Shown piece after piece: positions 36,637 to 45,164 of a DNA stretch of 64,000 nt. A model generated the notes under the pieces. That model was not told where the DNA came from. It worked only from the letters and a program-made list of their open reading frames with translations, and did not search any database. Source of the stretch: CAXXOK01 sp035353615 (GTDB taxonomy: Bacteria; Bacillota; Clostridia; Christensenellales; Aristaeellaceae); the NCBI GenBank assembly GCA_035353615.1, contig DAOPZY010000015.1, positions 1 through 64,000 on the forward strand. The letters are read 5' to 3'. Within the stretch, counting starts at the first letter, position 1. Every line of letters starts with the position of its first letter. The position numbers and the translations under genes are program-made.

Positions 36637-37347
36637 TTACTGATTTGCGAAAATAATATCATCGCGCAGGCGGTACAGCGTCGCGCCGCGCTTTTTATGG
36701 CAGAACGCGTCCACAAACCAGTCGATATCCTTTTCCGCGTCATACTGCACCAGCGCATAGCGTTCCCCGTTCTTGGTTGCGCCCTTCATGTTGGAATCCG
36801 TCCAGTGCACAGTCTTGGTTTCAGGGTCATAGTTGGAAATAAACACCAGGCTGTGCGCCCCTACGCCATAATAGTAATCTGCGGACATCTGGAAATAATC
36901 GCCGCGTTGCACCTGCATCATAAACTCGCGCGCGATCTCCTTGTTCTCCTCCATGCTTTTCGTGGTATCGTAGCGGAAAGAGGCCGCTTCCACAAACGGA
37001 TTGCCCTCCGAAGCCGCCACATCCTTCCACTGTACGCCGTAAGCATAGGTGGTGCACTCTTTTTTAGGCAGATTGTCCGGGATTACCAACTCCACATTGG
37101 GGAACTCCTCCATGCGAAAAGCGTCGCGGTTTTGCCGAAACAGGTAAACCGTAAAGTTCTTGCACACATAGATATCCCCGGAATACTGGGCGCGCTGGAG
37201 CTTTCCGTTCGCCTGGTCATACGTATCTTTGGCGGTGGCTATGATGCGGTCGATCAGGGCCGTGCGGGCATCCTCATCCGCAAAGGCTGTTGCGACCATG
37301 CTCAGCGTCATCAAAATCATAAGCAGCACACAGATTGGTTTTTTCAT
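36637..37347 (-). CDS. secreted protein with possible papain-like (NlpC/P60 or CHAP type) fold
   Basis: The 236-aa protein starts with a signal peptide (residues 1-23, cleavage after AFA). No family was recognised with certainty. The spacing of Cys62 (YVCKNFTVYLF), RGD at 148-150, His165 (GAHSLVF) and Asp184 or Asn186 (HWTDSN) resembles the Cys-His-Asp/Asn layout of NlpC/P60 or CHAP cell-wall peptidases. The start has GGGAGG upstream; an earlier in-frame ATG lacks one. It is the last gene after VTC (77-base gap), so it may modify or attach the product of that operon. The catalytic role is an inference. Confidence 0.6.
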   Translation of the reverse strand: MKKPICVLLMILMTLSMVATAFADEDARTALIDRIIATAKDTYDQANGKLQRAQYSGDIYVCKNFTVYLFRQNRDAFRMEEFPNVELVIPDNLPKKECTTYAYGVQWKDVAASEGNPFVEAASFRYDTTKSMEENKEIAREFMMQVQRGDYFQMSADYYYGVGAHSLVFISNYDPETKTVHWTDSNMKGATKNGERYALVQYDAEKDIDWFVDAFCHKKRGATLYRLRDDIIFANQ

Positions 37348-37424
37348 CCGGTAATCCTCCCAAACAAGCGGAGCCACCCAGGCGGGCAGCTCCCCCATTG
37401 ATACGGTTTTCAATCGCGGTTCCC

Positions 37425-38132
37425 CTACTCGAAGTTTTCAAACCTGCGGCACCATACATATTTTGAAATGGCGCTGTTTTGCGCGCTGCGCACGTAGGTG
37501 CAGATCAAATCACGGATATAGGGCGGCAAAACGCGGTTGAACTTGATTTCAAGGATCATGTCGTCATGGTCGAACGGCGACACTGTTGGCAGGTAAGGGT
37601 TGAACAGATCATGAGAATTTAGGCCCGTGCGGAGCTGTTTATCAAAGGTAATCCGAACTTCCTCCACCGGGTGCAGGTATGCTTCCCGCACATAGTCCAC
37701 AATCACTACCGGCTTTAGCAAGTGAGTAGTCATCTCACGGAACACGTCCTGCAAAAGCCCGCTGCGCGTGCGCTCCAAACCTGTGGGGTCGCCCGCGATC
37801 AGCTGCTCTGCCAACAGCTTGGGGATAGCGACCGAACGTTTGGAAATCAGGCTGCCCACTTTGGTTTTGCATTCCATACGAATCAACCGGTCCGAAAAAT
37901 TATAAATCCGGATGCGGTATTTATCGCGATCTTTAACGCCGTTGAGCTTGTCCAGAAGCGCGATGTTGTCAATTGTGTCAAAATAAAGCGAGCGGATGTG
38001 ATATTCATTGAACTCCGGATCGCCGTTCGGGTCGCGTTCCAATACCTGATCGAGCGCGTGCGCGAGCAGGTGGTACTCAATCGGGTTAATATAATACTTC
38101 AGCTCATGCCTGAGCGGTACTGCAATGGGCAA
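37425..38132 (-). CDS. VTC-domain protein (polyphosphate polymerase fold)
   Basis: The 235-aa protein is a single VTC domain of the triphosphate tunnel family. Basic and acidic tunnel strands are visible: RHELKYYI, RSLYFDT, KYRIRIYNF, RMECKTKV and LEIKFN. In yeast Vtc4 this fold makes polyphosphate from ATP. Bacterial members occur beside DUF4956 and CotH genes and their product is not established here. TTG at 38130-38132 is chosen as start because AAAGGAGG lies nine bases upstream, and the region before it is an Arg-rich low-quality frame. Confidence 0.85.
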   Translation of the reverse strand: MPIAVPLRHELKYYINPIEYHLLAHALDQVLERDPNGDPEFNEYHIRSLYFDTIDNIALLDKLNGVKDRDKYRIRIYNFSDRLIRMECKTKVGSLISKRSVAIPKLLAEQLIAGDPTGLERTRSGLLQDVFREMTTHLLKPVVIVDYVREAYLHPVEEVRITFDKQLRTGLNSHDLFNPYLPTVSPFDHDDMILEIKFNRVLPPYIRDLICTYVRSAQNSAISKYVWCRRFENFE

Positions 38133-38210
38133 CCGACGCCGCCTCCTTTGATGGCTGTGGTTTCGCCTGCGCCCGGCTGTCAAACGCGCGCAACGGGCAT
38201 GGCGGTTCGG

Positions 38211-38909
38211 TTACGCGCCAACTTCACTTTGGCAGGCGACAAGCGTCGCGTCGTGCACGCCTTCGATATCCAGCATGCGGGTCACAATTTCGTGCCGCTC
38301 GCTCAGGCGAACCTCATAGGTCATTTCCGCGCCAGCCCGGGTGAGCGATTTGCTGCGAAGCTTGAAGTTTTTAACGGAACGGCGCAGCTCGGCGTTGATG
38401 GCCTGCTCGCTGTACTCGTCGTAATGTACCACCAGCAGGTAAGCGTTCGGGCTTGAAAACCGGACGAACGTGAGCACAAACATCAGCACCGCGATGCACA
38501 GCACAACGATGATCGCCACCAGGTGCAGACCGGCCCCGAGCAGGATGCCCATGGTCAGCGCCCAAAACATGTAGGCCGTGTCCATCGGATCCTTGACGGC
38601 TGTGCGGAAGCGCACAATGGACAGCGCGCCCACCATGCCCATCGAAAGCGCGATATCGCTCTTGATGCACATGACCACCGGGGTGGTAATCAGCGTGAGC
38701 ATAATCAGCGTAATCGCAAACGAAGGGCTGTATAAAACCCCGCGGTAGGTGCGCTTGTATACGATAGCGATAATTGCGCCGACCACAAAACCCAGCCCGA
38801 GCGCAAGAAACAGGTCGCCGGGCACAATGGACTTAAATTCCGCCGCAAGGCCAGACGCTGTAACCAGGCTGGCTACGCTGGTGGATTGCAAAAGGGCCGC
38901 GAAGTTCAT
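38211..38909 (-). CDS. DUF4956 membrane protein
   Basis: The 232-aa protein has about four membrane helices (near 31-51, 65-85, 115-135 and 138-155), with MGMVGALSIVRFRTAVKDP, the typical DUF4956 block, between helices. A cytoplasmic C-terminal domain of about 75 residues follows. AAGGAGG is upstream of the ATG. DUF4956 genes are often next to VTC genes, so it may be the membrane partner of the polymerase-like protein. It has its own strong promoter. Confidence 0.85.
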   Translation of the reverse strand: MNFAALLQSTSVASLVTASGLAAEFKSIVPGDLFLALGLGFVVGAIIAIVYKRTYRGVLYSPSFAITLIMLTLITTPVVMCIKSDIALSMGMVGALSIVRFRTAVKDPMDTAYMFWALTMGILLGAGLHLVAIIVVLCIAVLMFVLTFVRFSSPNAYLLVVHYDEYSEQAINAELRRSVKNFKLRSKSLTRAGAEMTYEVRLSERHEIVTRMLDIEGVHDATLVACQSEVGA

Positions 38910-38940
38910 GAGGGTCGTCCTCCTTCATACAATTGGAAAC

Positions 38941-38969
38941 ATCATAACCAGTCGTTAACGCTTTGTCAA
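38941..38969 (-). promoter_or_regulatory. promoter of DUF4956-VTC-exoprotein
   Basis: On the minus strand a perfect -35 TTGACA (38964-38969) and -10 TATGAT (38941-38946) are separated by 17 bases. It lies in the gap after cotH, so these three genes can be expressed apart from cotH. Confidence 0.85.
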
Positions 38970-39032
38970 GCGTACGGGTTCGGGAATCGGGCCATGCGGG
39001 GCTGTCCACGTTTGCGGGATAAAATGCGCGGA

Positions 39033-42000
39033 TCAGCCCCACTTCTTCCCCTCGGTGTAAACGGCGTCATCCGGCAAGGCAGGCTTGGCGCCAAAATACT
39101 GGAGCATCTGCTCGTCGGTTAAGGCCAGCCGCTCCTGAACCATTTCGTAAAAATAGGTCGGGCGCTTTTTAAGCACGTTACGGTTGTAATCCAGGCGGGT
39201 GTACCAGTAGCGGAGCGCGCCTTCCGGCGTGGTCGGGGAGTCGATATTGATGGCCTTGTCGTTTTCCTCCGCCCAGCGGGCGAAGTGCATGCTCATTTCC
39301 GGTTCCAGCTGGGTTGCCATGGCGTTGAAAATTTCCAGCATCTTATCCGTGGAAAAGAACTGGTAAATCTCCCCCAGCCGGGTCAGGAACTTATCTTCCA
39401 TCTCCTTGTTTTCCAACAGCTTCCGTATCAGCGTGTTGTCGATCTTCTGTTCGCCGGCTCCCGATTCTTTCAAGTAGGAGGTTACGCTGTCAAACCCGCT
39501 TCGGAACAGGCCGTAATCCGCGTCGTAGAAAATCCAGCGCCATTTGCTTCCGTCGGTTTTCAGCCGGTAAAAACGGATGTTGCCGGGGTCGGAGTTGCCA
39601 AAGAACATTTCAAAGGCCATATAGTCAAAGTAATTGTCCACATCGATGTTATCCAGTATGTATTGCAGATCGCTCGCGTTGGTGCCGGGCGAACTGGCCT
39701 TGATGCGCTTAATCATCGCCGTATATTCTTTACTGGAGCCGAAAAACGCCTTGCCGCTGGCTTCGCAGATGTCCATGTTGTTTGCCTGAGTCAGGTCCAG
39801 CCCCTCATGCTGCGCCACAAAATAGCGGTCTACACGTTCGCGCATGTTGTAGTGGCCCCAGTACTGCCCGTTCAGGTACACCACCACTGGATTCCACGCC
39901 TGATGGATCACCGTGGAAGGGGTGCTGCTAAAGGCGTTAAACGCGTCGATCAGTCGGCTTTGGAAGCCGTCGTTCATGCGCGTCCACACGCAATCGTTGC
40001 CGCTGTTGCGCAATACAAAGCCTTTATATTCGGTATAAGGCCGATCGTCAAACAGCTTGGCTTCAAAATACTTCTCGCCGTATTTGGCCTTGGATTTGAT
40101 TTTCATGGATTTTTGAGGCATATCCAAGCTGTATTGCCCCTGCAACGCAAACTCCATACCCTGGCTGAACAGCTGCGTGCCATCCTTTAAGTACATTTCG
40201 ATGTACCCTTCCCGGGCGATTTTGCCAAACTCCCGGTAAACGGTATTCTTAAAAGGGATACCCTTGCTTTTATCCACGTTTGGCCCAATGGTCAGCATAC
40301 CGTTCTCAGCGCTCCACAGCTCGTTGGGGTCGGCTACGACGCTGACAATCGGGAACGCGTGGTACACGTTGGGCAAATAGGTTTGCGTGGTGGTTTCGCT
40401 GGGCTGCAATAAACCTGCCGGGTCAAAGGCGCGCGCCCGGAGAACGGTTACGCGGCTGATATCAAACACATCGCCGGCATTGTAAAGCGTGGAGTTTTCC
40501 GTTGGGATGGCGCCGTCCAGCGTATAGTAAACAGCCATATCCTTCGGCACCGTAATGGAAACCTGAACCGAGCCTTTATATTCGCCGCCGCGTTGTGAAA
40601 ACGACGGATTGCTTGCATAGCCATAATAACCGGTACCGTTAACAGCGCCCGGGGTTGGCGTATTGTAGTAATAAAACCCCGCGTAACCGATGGAGCGACC
40701 ATAGCTGTGGTCTGTGGGGATCAGCGTAAGCGGAATGCGGTCGAGCACTTTACCCTGGGGGTCGCAAAAACAGATGGTTTCCCCGCCCGCGCGGGTCAGG
40801 CTGAAGTTGGTGTGCATTTCGTAATAGGAGCTGGCGGCGGAATTGCCGTCCAGCACGATCACCTTGTATTCGCCCGGCGCGATGACAGTCCCTTGCGGGA
40901 ACTGCCATCTACGCGGGCGGTTGAGCGTGTCGCTCAGGCCGTAATAGCTTAAATCAACGGTATCGGAGGATGAATTGTACAACTCCACAAAATCCGAGGT
41001 GACGGCGGACGTGCCCAGCACGACCGTATCGTTGGAGGCCATCACCTCGCTGATGTAAACGCCGGTAGGGTTAAAAGCCCGGATCAGCTCGTCCGTTTTG
41101 CTTTGGCCGTCGGCGTCGTTCGCGCTGCCGGGGGTTGCCTGCGCGTAAAACTGCCATTCGTTGTTTTTATCGCGGCCTACCGAATAATCGACCGGCACGT
41201 TTTCGATGGACACCCGATCCACCAGATGGCCGTTCGCGTCGCTGAGCACAATGGTTTCCCGCTCGGCGCTGATGGAAAAATTGGTGTGCGGAACGCCGTT
41301 GGACTGCAATTTATCCTTGCCGCTGCAATACACCAAGTAGTATCCGTTAGGCCCGATGGTTGCCGAATCGGGAAAACGCCATTTGAGGGGCTTGTTTTCC
41401 TTGTCGCTCAGGCTGTAGCCCGTGAGCGAAATGGACTGGTTCGTGGTGTTGTGCAGTTCAACCCAGTCCACAATGTCGCCATCCTCGTCCGGGATGCCCA
41501 CCTTGGGGTCGGGGCAAACCTCGTTGATGACCAGCGCGCCGTTTTGCGTGGAATTGACGGCGCGGTACGCGGAAAATCCGGCCTCGGTGTTTTCATATCC
41601 GGGGCTGTAATAATCCGTCAGCTCATACTTTTTCTTGCCGTTTTCATCGGCGCCGGTCAGGATATAGCTCTGATCGGCGGTCATGGTCGGGGTGACCACT
41701 TCGTCAATCAGGTACATGTTGGGGTCGTACAGGTACAGGTGCGTGCCCACGGAGGATATTTTAAATTTGCCGTGGAAAGGCATGCTGGGATCGAGTTGAT
41801 ACCGGTTATCAGCAAACACGATCACATATTCGCCCGCCTTCAGCACATAGGACGGAAACGGGAACGTGATGCGGTCGGTGCGGTTGGTAATCATAACGCC
41901 TTCCAGGTTCAGGTCCTGCCCGGTGCCATTGTAAAGCTCCAGCCAGTCTGTGAACTCGCCGTTTTCGTCCGGCACAGCGGAAGAGTTGGCCGCCATGACC

Positions 42001-42194
42001 TCGCTGATGACCAGCCCATCATAGATAGACGAACCCACGTGTTTCCCGGCTTCTTTGGGAAACACAAAGTACATCGCCGCCAACAGCGCAATAAAAAGCA
42101 GCAGCAACGGTAGAACCGTCGCCGCACGGCTCTTGTGTTTCCGGGGCGAATAGTCCTTGGTAGGCCTCCGCTGTTGCGGCGCGTTTTGCTGCAT
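39033..42194 (-). CDS. cotH: surface protein with three lamin-tail domains and a CotH kinase domain
   Basis: The 1053-aa protein has an N-terminal membrane anchor (about 26-45) and an extracellular body. Three lamin-tail-like domains lie at about 61-165, 218-335 and 378-495 (each with an ISEV or INEV start and DW-ELYN type core). A chitobiase C-terminal-type domain follows (540-607, VYYTLDGAIPT), then a CotH kinase domain (about 660-1010) with HYNMRERVD, NSDPGNIRFYR and WIFYDADYGLF. CotH proteins are secreted-type protein kinases; B. subtilis CotH acts on spore coat proteins. The ATG at 42194 has GAAGGAGG upstream. The DUF4956-VTC unit follows. Confidence 0.9.
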   Translation of the reverse strand: MQQNAPQQRRPTKDYSPRKHKSRAATVLPLLLLFIALLAAMYFVFPKEAGKHVGSSIYDGLVISEVMAANSSAVPDENGEFTDWLELYNGTGQDLNLEGVMITNRTDRITFPFPSYVLKAGEYVIVFADNRYQLDPSMPFHGKFKISSVGTHLYLYDPNMYLIDEVVTPTMTADQSYILTGADENGKKKYELTDYYSPGYENTEAGFSAYRAVNSTQNGALVINEVCPDPKVGIPDEDGDIVDWVELHNTTNQSISLTGYSLSDKENKPLKWRFPDSATIGPNGYYLVYCSGKDKLQSNGVPHTNFSISAERETIVLSDANGHLVDRVSIENVPVDYSVGRDKNNEWQFYAQATPGSANDADGQSKTDELIRAFNPTGVYISEVMASNDTVVLGTSAVTSDFVELYNSSSDTVDLSYYGLSDTLNRPRRWQFPQGTVIAPGEYKVIVLDGNSAASSYYEMHTNFSLTRAGGETICFCDPQGKVLDRIPLTLIPTDHSYGRSIGYAGFYYYNTPTPGAVNGTGYYGYASNPSFSQRGGEYKGSVQVSITVPKDMAVYYTLDGAIPTENSTLYNAGDVFDISRVTVLRARAFDPAGLLQPSETTTQTYLPNVYHAFPIVSVVADPNELWSAENGMLTIGPNVDKSKGIPFKNTVYREFGKIAREGYIEMYLKDGTQLFSQGMEFALQGQYSLDMPQKSMKIKSKAKYGEKYFEAKLFDDRPYTEYKGFVLRNSGNDCVWTRMNDGFQSRLIDAFNAFSSTPSTVIHQAWNPVVVYLNGQYWGHYNMRERVDRYFVAQHEGLDLTQANNMDICEASGKAFFGSSKEYTAMIKRIKASSPGTNASDLQYILDNIDVDNYFDYMAFEMFFGNSDPGNIRFYRLKTDGSKWRWIFYDADYGLFRSGFDSVTSYLKESGAGEQKIDNTLIRKLLENKEMEDKFLTRLGEIYQFFSTDKMLEIFNAMATQLEPEMSMHFARWAEENDKAINIDSPTTPEGALRYWYTRLDYNRNVLKKRPTYFYEMVQERLALTDEQMLQYFGAKPALPDDAVYTEGKKWG

Positions 42195-42244
42195 GCGGGC
42201 ACTCCCTCCTTCAAATTGCTTGACCAACAGTCAGATACGAAGGA

Positions 42245-42273
42245 ATTATAACACAAACCAAACGGGATGCAAA
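42245..42273 (-). promoter_or_regulatory. promoter of the cotH-like gene
   Basis: On the minus strand a perfect extended -10 TGTTATAAT (TATAAT 42245-42250) lies 17 bases after -35 TTTGCA (42268-42273). Confidence 0.75.
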
Positions 42274-42719
42274 CTGCCAAACCTCCCGGCCTGCTCAACG
42301 AAATTGTAACAATCCCGTCCGTTGGCAGATGCCGCCGGCAAGCTTTCTGCCCTGCGCCACGCGGGCATGGGCGCGCACTTCAGGAGCTCGGCGCAGGCAG
42401 CGGCGATTGTGCGGGCGCGTGATGGCGGCTTGAAATCCTGTTTACGTTGCGAGCCGGCATATGGGCGCGAAATCGACTGTCGCGGGGTTTGCAGCGAAAA
42501 GATGCGGGCGCGAGGTTGCGGTTTGGATTTTCTGCGCGAAAAATAGAGGCGCAGGGAATACGTACCCGGCATGCCAGCATATTGCCCGGCCGCCGCCGCT
42601 TCGCACATGCCTTAGCGCGAACGTTACTAACTGCCAAACCCTGTCGAGATCCGAAATACACCGCGTGCGCAGCATATTTGGGCTTCATCCAAGCCGCTAC
42701 GGGCGGATGAACGCCATTG

Positions 42720-42757
42720 GAAAACGGACGCGTTCCGGTCCATTGGAAAGCGTCCGT
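42720..42757 (-). terminator. terminator of pyrG
   Basis: On the minus strand ACGGACGC (42750-42757) and its complement (42724-42731) continue inward as TTCC/GGAA past one mismatch, giving a 13-position stem followed by TTTTCC. It lies about 90 bases after the pyrG stop. Confidence 0.7.
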
Positions 42758-42847
42758 CTGCATTGGGTTATTCCATTCGACAAGGATTATACTCCAGTTT
42801 TTCCAAAGGCGTTAAACGGTTGTCGCCATGTTAACCACGCTAATTCA

Positions 42848-44449
42848 TTACCGCTCGCTGCCCTGTTTGGCTGCCCGGATAAACGCTGTAAACAGCGGAT
42901 GCGGTCTGTTGGGGCGGGACTGAAACTCGGGGTGGTAAATCACCGCCGCATAGAAGGGATGCCCTTCCAGTTCAAAGGCTTCGGGGTAGCCGGTTTCGGC
43001 GCTTGTGCCCACCAGCCGGAAGCCTTTTTGAGCAAGCGGTAAAACATATTGCTGATCGATCTCGTAACGGTTGCTGTGGCGTTCGTGAACGGTATTTTCA
43101 CCGTATACCGAGCGAATCATCCCTTCGCGCAGCAGAACGCCGCCGCCGCCCATCCGCGTTGCGCCACGGCTGTCGTTACGGCAAATCCTGTCCTCAGGGA
43201 TGCGCGCAACCGGGTGCTGCGTTTGCGGGTCCACCTCGGTTGTGTTCGCGTCCGGGATGTTCAGCAAATTGCGCACGGCTTCCACAACAGTCAGCTGCAT
43301 ACCAAAACCAATGGCCAAAAACGGCACGCGGTTTTCCCGCGCGTACTGCGCGGCGACCACCATCCCGTCGGTGCCGCGGTCGCCGTAGCCGCCCGGCACC
43401 ACGATCGCGCTGTATTTGGAAAGAATTGCTTCGACGGTTTCCGGCACAATTTCCTCGCTGTTGACCGCCGTGACCGCCACATGCACATCCTCCGCCAAAC
43501 CTGCGTGCTGCAAGGCTTCGCTTACGGACAGGTATGCGTCCGGCACGGTTACGTATTTGCCAACCAGCGCAATATGCAGGGTGTGGGTCACTTCCCGGTA
43601 GTGCCTGTACATGGCTTTCCACGCGTCCAGATCGGCGGGGCGGTTTTCCAGCCCCAACTCGGCCAGCACATCCTTGGCTAATCCCTCTTTTTCAAGCATG
43701 AGGGGCACTTCGTACAGGCAATCCACATCCAGGTTCTGGATCACGTTGCCGGCCTTCACGTTGCAAAACAGCGCGACCTTGTCCTTGGCTTCGGTGGTCA
43801 TGGGCACTTCCGTGCGGCACACAATTACATCCGGTTGGATACCGGTTGAGCGCAGCACCTTGACGCTGTTTTGCGTCGGCTTGGTTTTCAACTCGCCCGC
43901 CGCAACGATAAAGGGCATCAGCGTAACGTGAACGTAGCAGCAATCGTTGGGGTTAGGACACTCCCAACGCATTTGCCTGATCGCTTCCAGGTATACGGCG
44001 GCTTCCATATCCCCCACCGTACCGCCGATTTCCACCAGCTGAATCTCGGCCCCGGCGTTCTCCGCAGCTTCGCGGATGCAGCGTTTGATTTCATTGGCCA
44101 CATGCGGTATGGCCTGAATGGTGGAGCCGCGGTATTCGCCGCTCAGCTCCCGCTCAATCAGCCTGTGGTGAATTTTGCCGGTAGTGGAGCTTGCATCCCC
44201 GGAAAGGGTGGTATCCACAAAGCGCTCATAATGCCCAAGGTCGAGATCGGCGGCCGTGCCGTCCTCCGTGATGAACGCCTCGCCGTGCTCCAGCGGGCTT
44301 AAAAAACCCGGCTCTACATTATAGTACAAATCGAGCTTTTGCAGGCTTACACGATACCCGCGCGCACGGAGCAGCTTACCCAGCGACGCCGCCGTAATGC
44401 CTTTGCCCAAGGATGAAACCACGCCGCCTGTAATGAATACATATTTCAT
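42848..44449 (-). CDS. pyrG: CTP synthase with glutaminase-site substitution
   Basis: The 533-aa enzyme makes CTP from UTP. The N-terminal synthetase domain is intact: FITGGVVSSLGKG, KLDLYYNVEPG, DLDLGHYERF, VEIGGTVGDMEA and KTKPTQNSV. The C-terminal class I glutamine amidotransferase domain keeps VPGGYGDRG and the His-Glu pair in IYHPEFQSRP, but the nucleophile motif reads FLAIGFGMQ. Gly381 replaces the cysteine of the usual GICLGMQ (Cys379 in E. coli). Sequence after this site is also shortened and divergent. Glutamine hydrolysis should be lost, leaving ammonia-dependent synthesis. It has its own promoter at 44482-44511. Confidence 0.93.
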   Translation of the reverse strand: MKYVFITGGVVSSLGKGITAASLGKLLRARGYRVSLQKLDLYYNVEPGFLSPLEHGEAFITEDGTAADLDLGHYERFVDTTLSGDASSTTGKIHHRLIERELSGEYRGSTIQAIPHVANEIKRCIREAAENAGAEIQLVEIGGTVGDMEAAVYLEAIRQMRWECPNPNDCCYVHVTLMPFIVAAGELKTKPTQNSVKVLRSTGIQPDVIVCRTEVPMTTEAKDKVALFCNVKAGNVIQNLDVDCLYEVPLMLEKEGLAKDVLAELGLENRPADLDAWKAMYRHYREVTHTLHIALVGKYVTVPDAYLSVSEALQHAGLAEDVHVAVTAVNSEEIVPETVEAILSKYSAIVVPGGYGDRGTDGMVVAAQYARENRVPFLAIGFGMQLTVVEAVRNLLNIPDANTTEVDPQTQHPVARIPEDRICRNDSRGATRMGGGGVLLREGMIRSVYGENTVHERHSNRYEIDQQYVLPLAQKGFRLVGTSAETGYPEAFELEGHPFYAAVIYHPEFQSRPNRPHPLFTAFIRAAKQGSER

Positions 44450-44481
44450 ATCCGTTTCTCCTTTGCGTGTTTCTACTGTTG

Positions 44482-44511
44482 ATTGTAGTGGGTATGGGCG
44501 TCTGTTGTCAA
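44482..44511 (-). promoter_or_regulatory. promoter of pyrG
   Basis: On the minus strand a perfect -35 TTGACA (44506-44511) and -10 TACAAT (44482-44487) are 18 bases apart. The -35 overlaps the last codons of the upstream hydrolase gene. Confidence 0.75.
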
Positions 44512-45164
44512 GACTCGGTCGGGGCGGTTACAGCCATCAGAATCACGGCTGGGCGCTGGGGCAGGTCGCCGGCGGTGATCCTGCACAGAGGCATCGGCTT
44601 TGGCGACGTTTTCATCAGGGTCAGAAAGGGCTGCTCGGTTTGGATGTGCATTTCCATATTGTGCTGAGTTTGATAGTGCATGGGCACGGTAATGCGCGGG
44701 CGCAGGATTCGGATATTTTCAACCGCCAGCGCGGCGTCGGTCGTGTAATGGCCGCCAACCGGGGTCAATAGCACATCCGGCGTGCCAATCGCCTGACGCT
44801 GGCGTTCCGTCAGGATTTGCCCCAAATCGCCAAGATGGACAATCTTCAGCCCATCGGCTTCCACTACAAAGATGATGTTGTCCCCAAACTTGGTTCCGTT
44901 TACCGCGTCATGTTTGGCGGGTACGCCCGTCACCAGTATATCGCGCGAGGGCGAGTGTACGCCGGGCTGGTCGAGCACGGTCGGCGACCCGGCCACCATG
45001 GAAACCGCGTCATGGTCGTGGTGGTGGTGGCTCACGGTGACGATATCCGCTTTCAGCGTTTGGCGCGGATAGTTGCAAAACTCACCATACGGATCGGTCA
45101 GCAACGTGAGGCCGCTTTGAAAGGCCATCGTAAACAGCGAGTGCCCGTAATACCGCAGTATCAT
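44508..45164 (-). CDS. MBL-fold metal-dependent hydrolase (UlaG/UPF0173-like)
   Basis: The 218-aa protein begins MILRYYGHSLF. It has the metallo-beta-lactamase metal motif VSHHHHDHDAV (HxHxDH), a further His in GVPAKHDA, the Asp in VHLGDLG and a last His in VPMHYQTQH. Related proteins hydrolyse phosphate or lactone bonds; the substrate is unknown. AGGAGG lies 10 bases before the ATG, which overlaps the stop of the upstream gene. Confidence 0.88.
   Translation of the reverse strand: MILRYYGHSLFTMAFQSGLTLLTDPYGEFCNYPRQTLKADIVTVSHHHHDHDAVSMVAGSPTVLDQPGVHSPSRDILVTGVPAKHDAVNGTKFGDNIIFVVEADGLKIVHLGDLGQILTERQRQAIGTPDVLLTPVGGHYTTDAALAVENIRILRPRITVPMHYQTQHNMEMHIQTEQPFLTLMKTSPKPMPLCRITAGDLPQRPAVILMAVTAPTES

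Larger units (their letters stand above)
42195..42847. other. long GC-rich spacer between cotH and pyrG
   Basis: This 653-base gap contains the cotH promoter at the left and the pyrG terminator at the right. The central 450 bases have Arg- and Cys-rich open frames on both strands without ribosome binding sites or family features, so no gene is called. A direct repeat CCATTGGAAA occurs at 42714-42723 and 42740-42749. Confidence 0.5.

Noticed and set aside
42322..42763. Several Arg- and Cys-rich open frames on both strands between cotH and pyrG
   Set aside because: They overlap each other in different frames, lack ribosome binding sites and show only the composition expected of GC-rich non-coding DNA.
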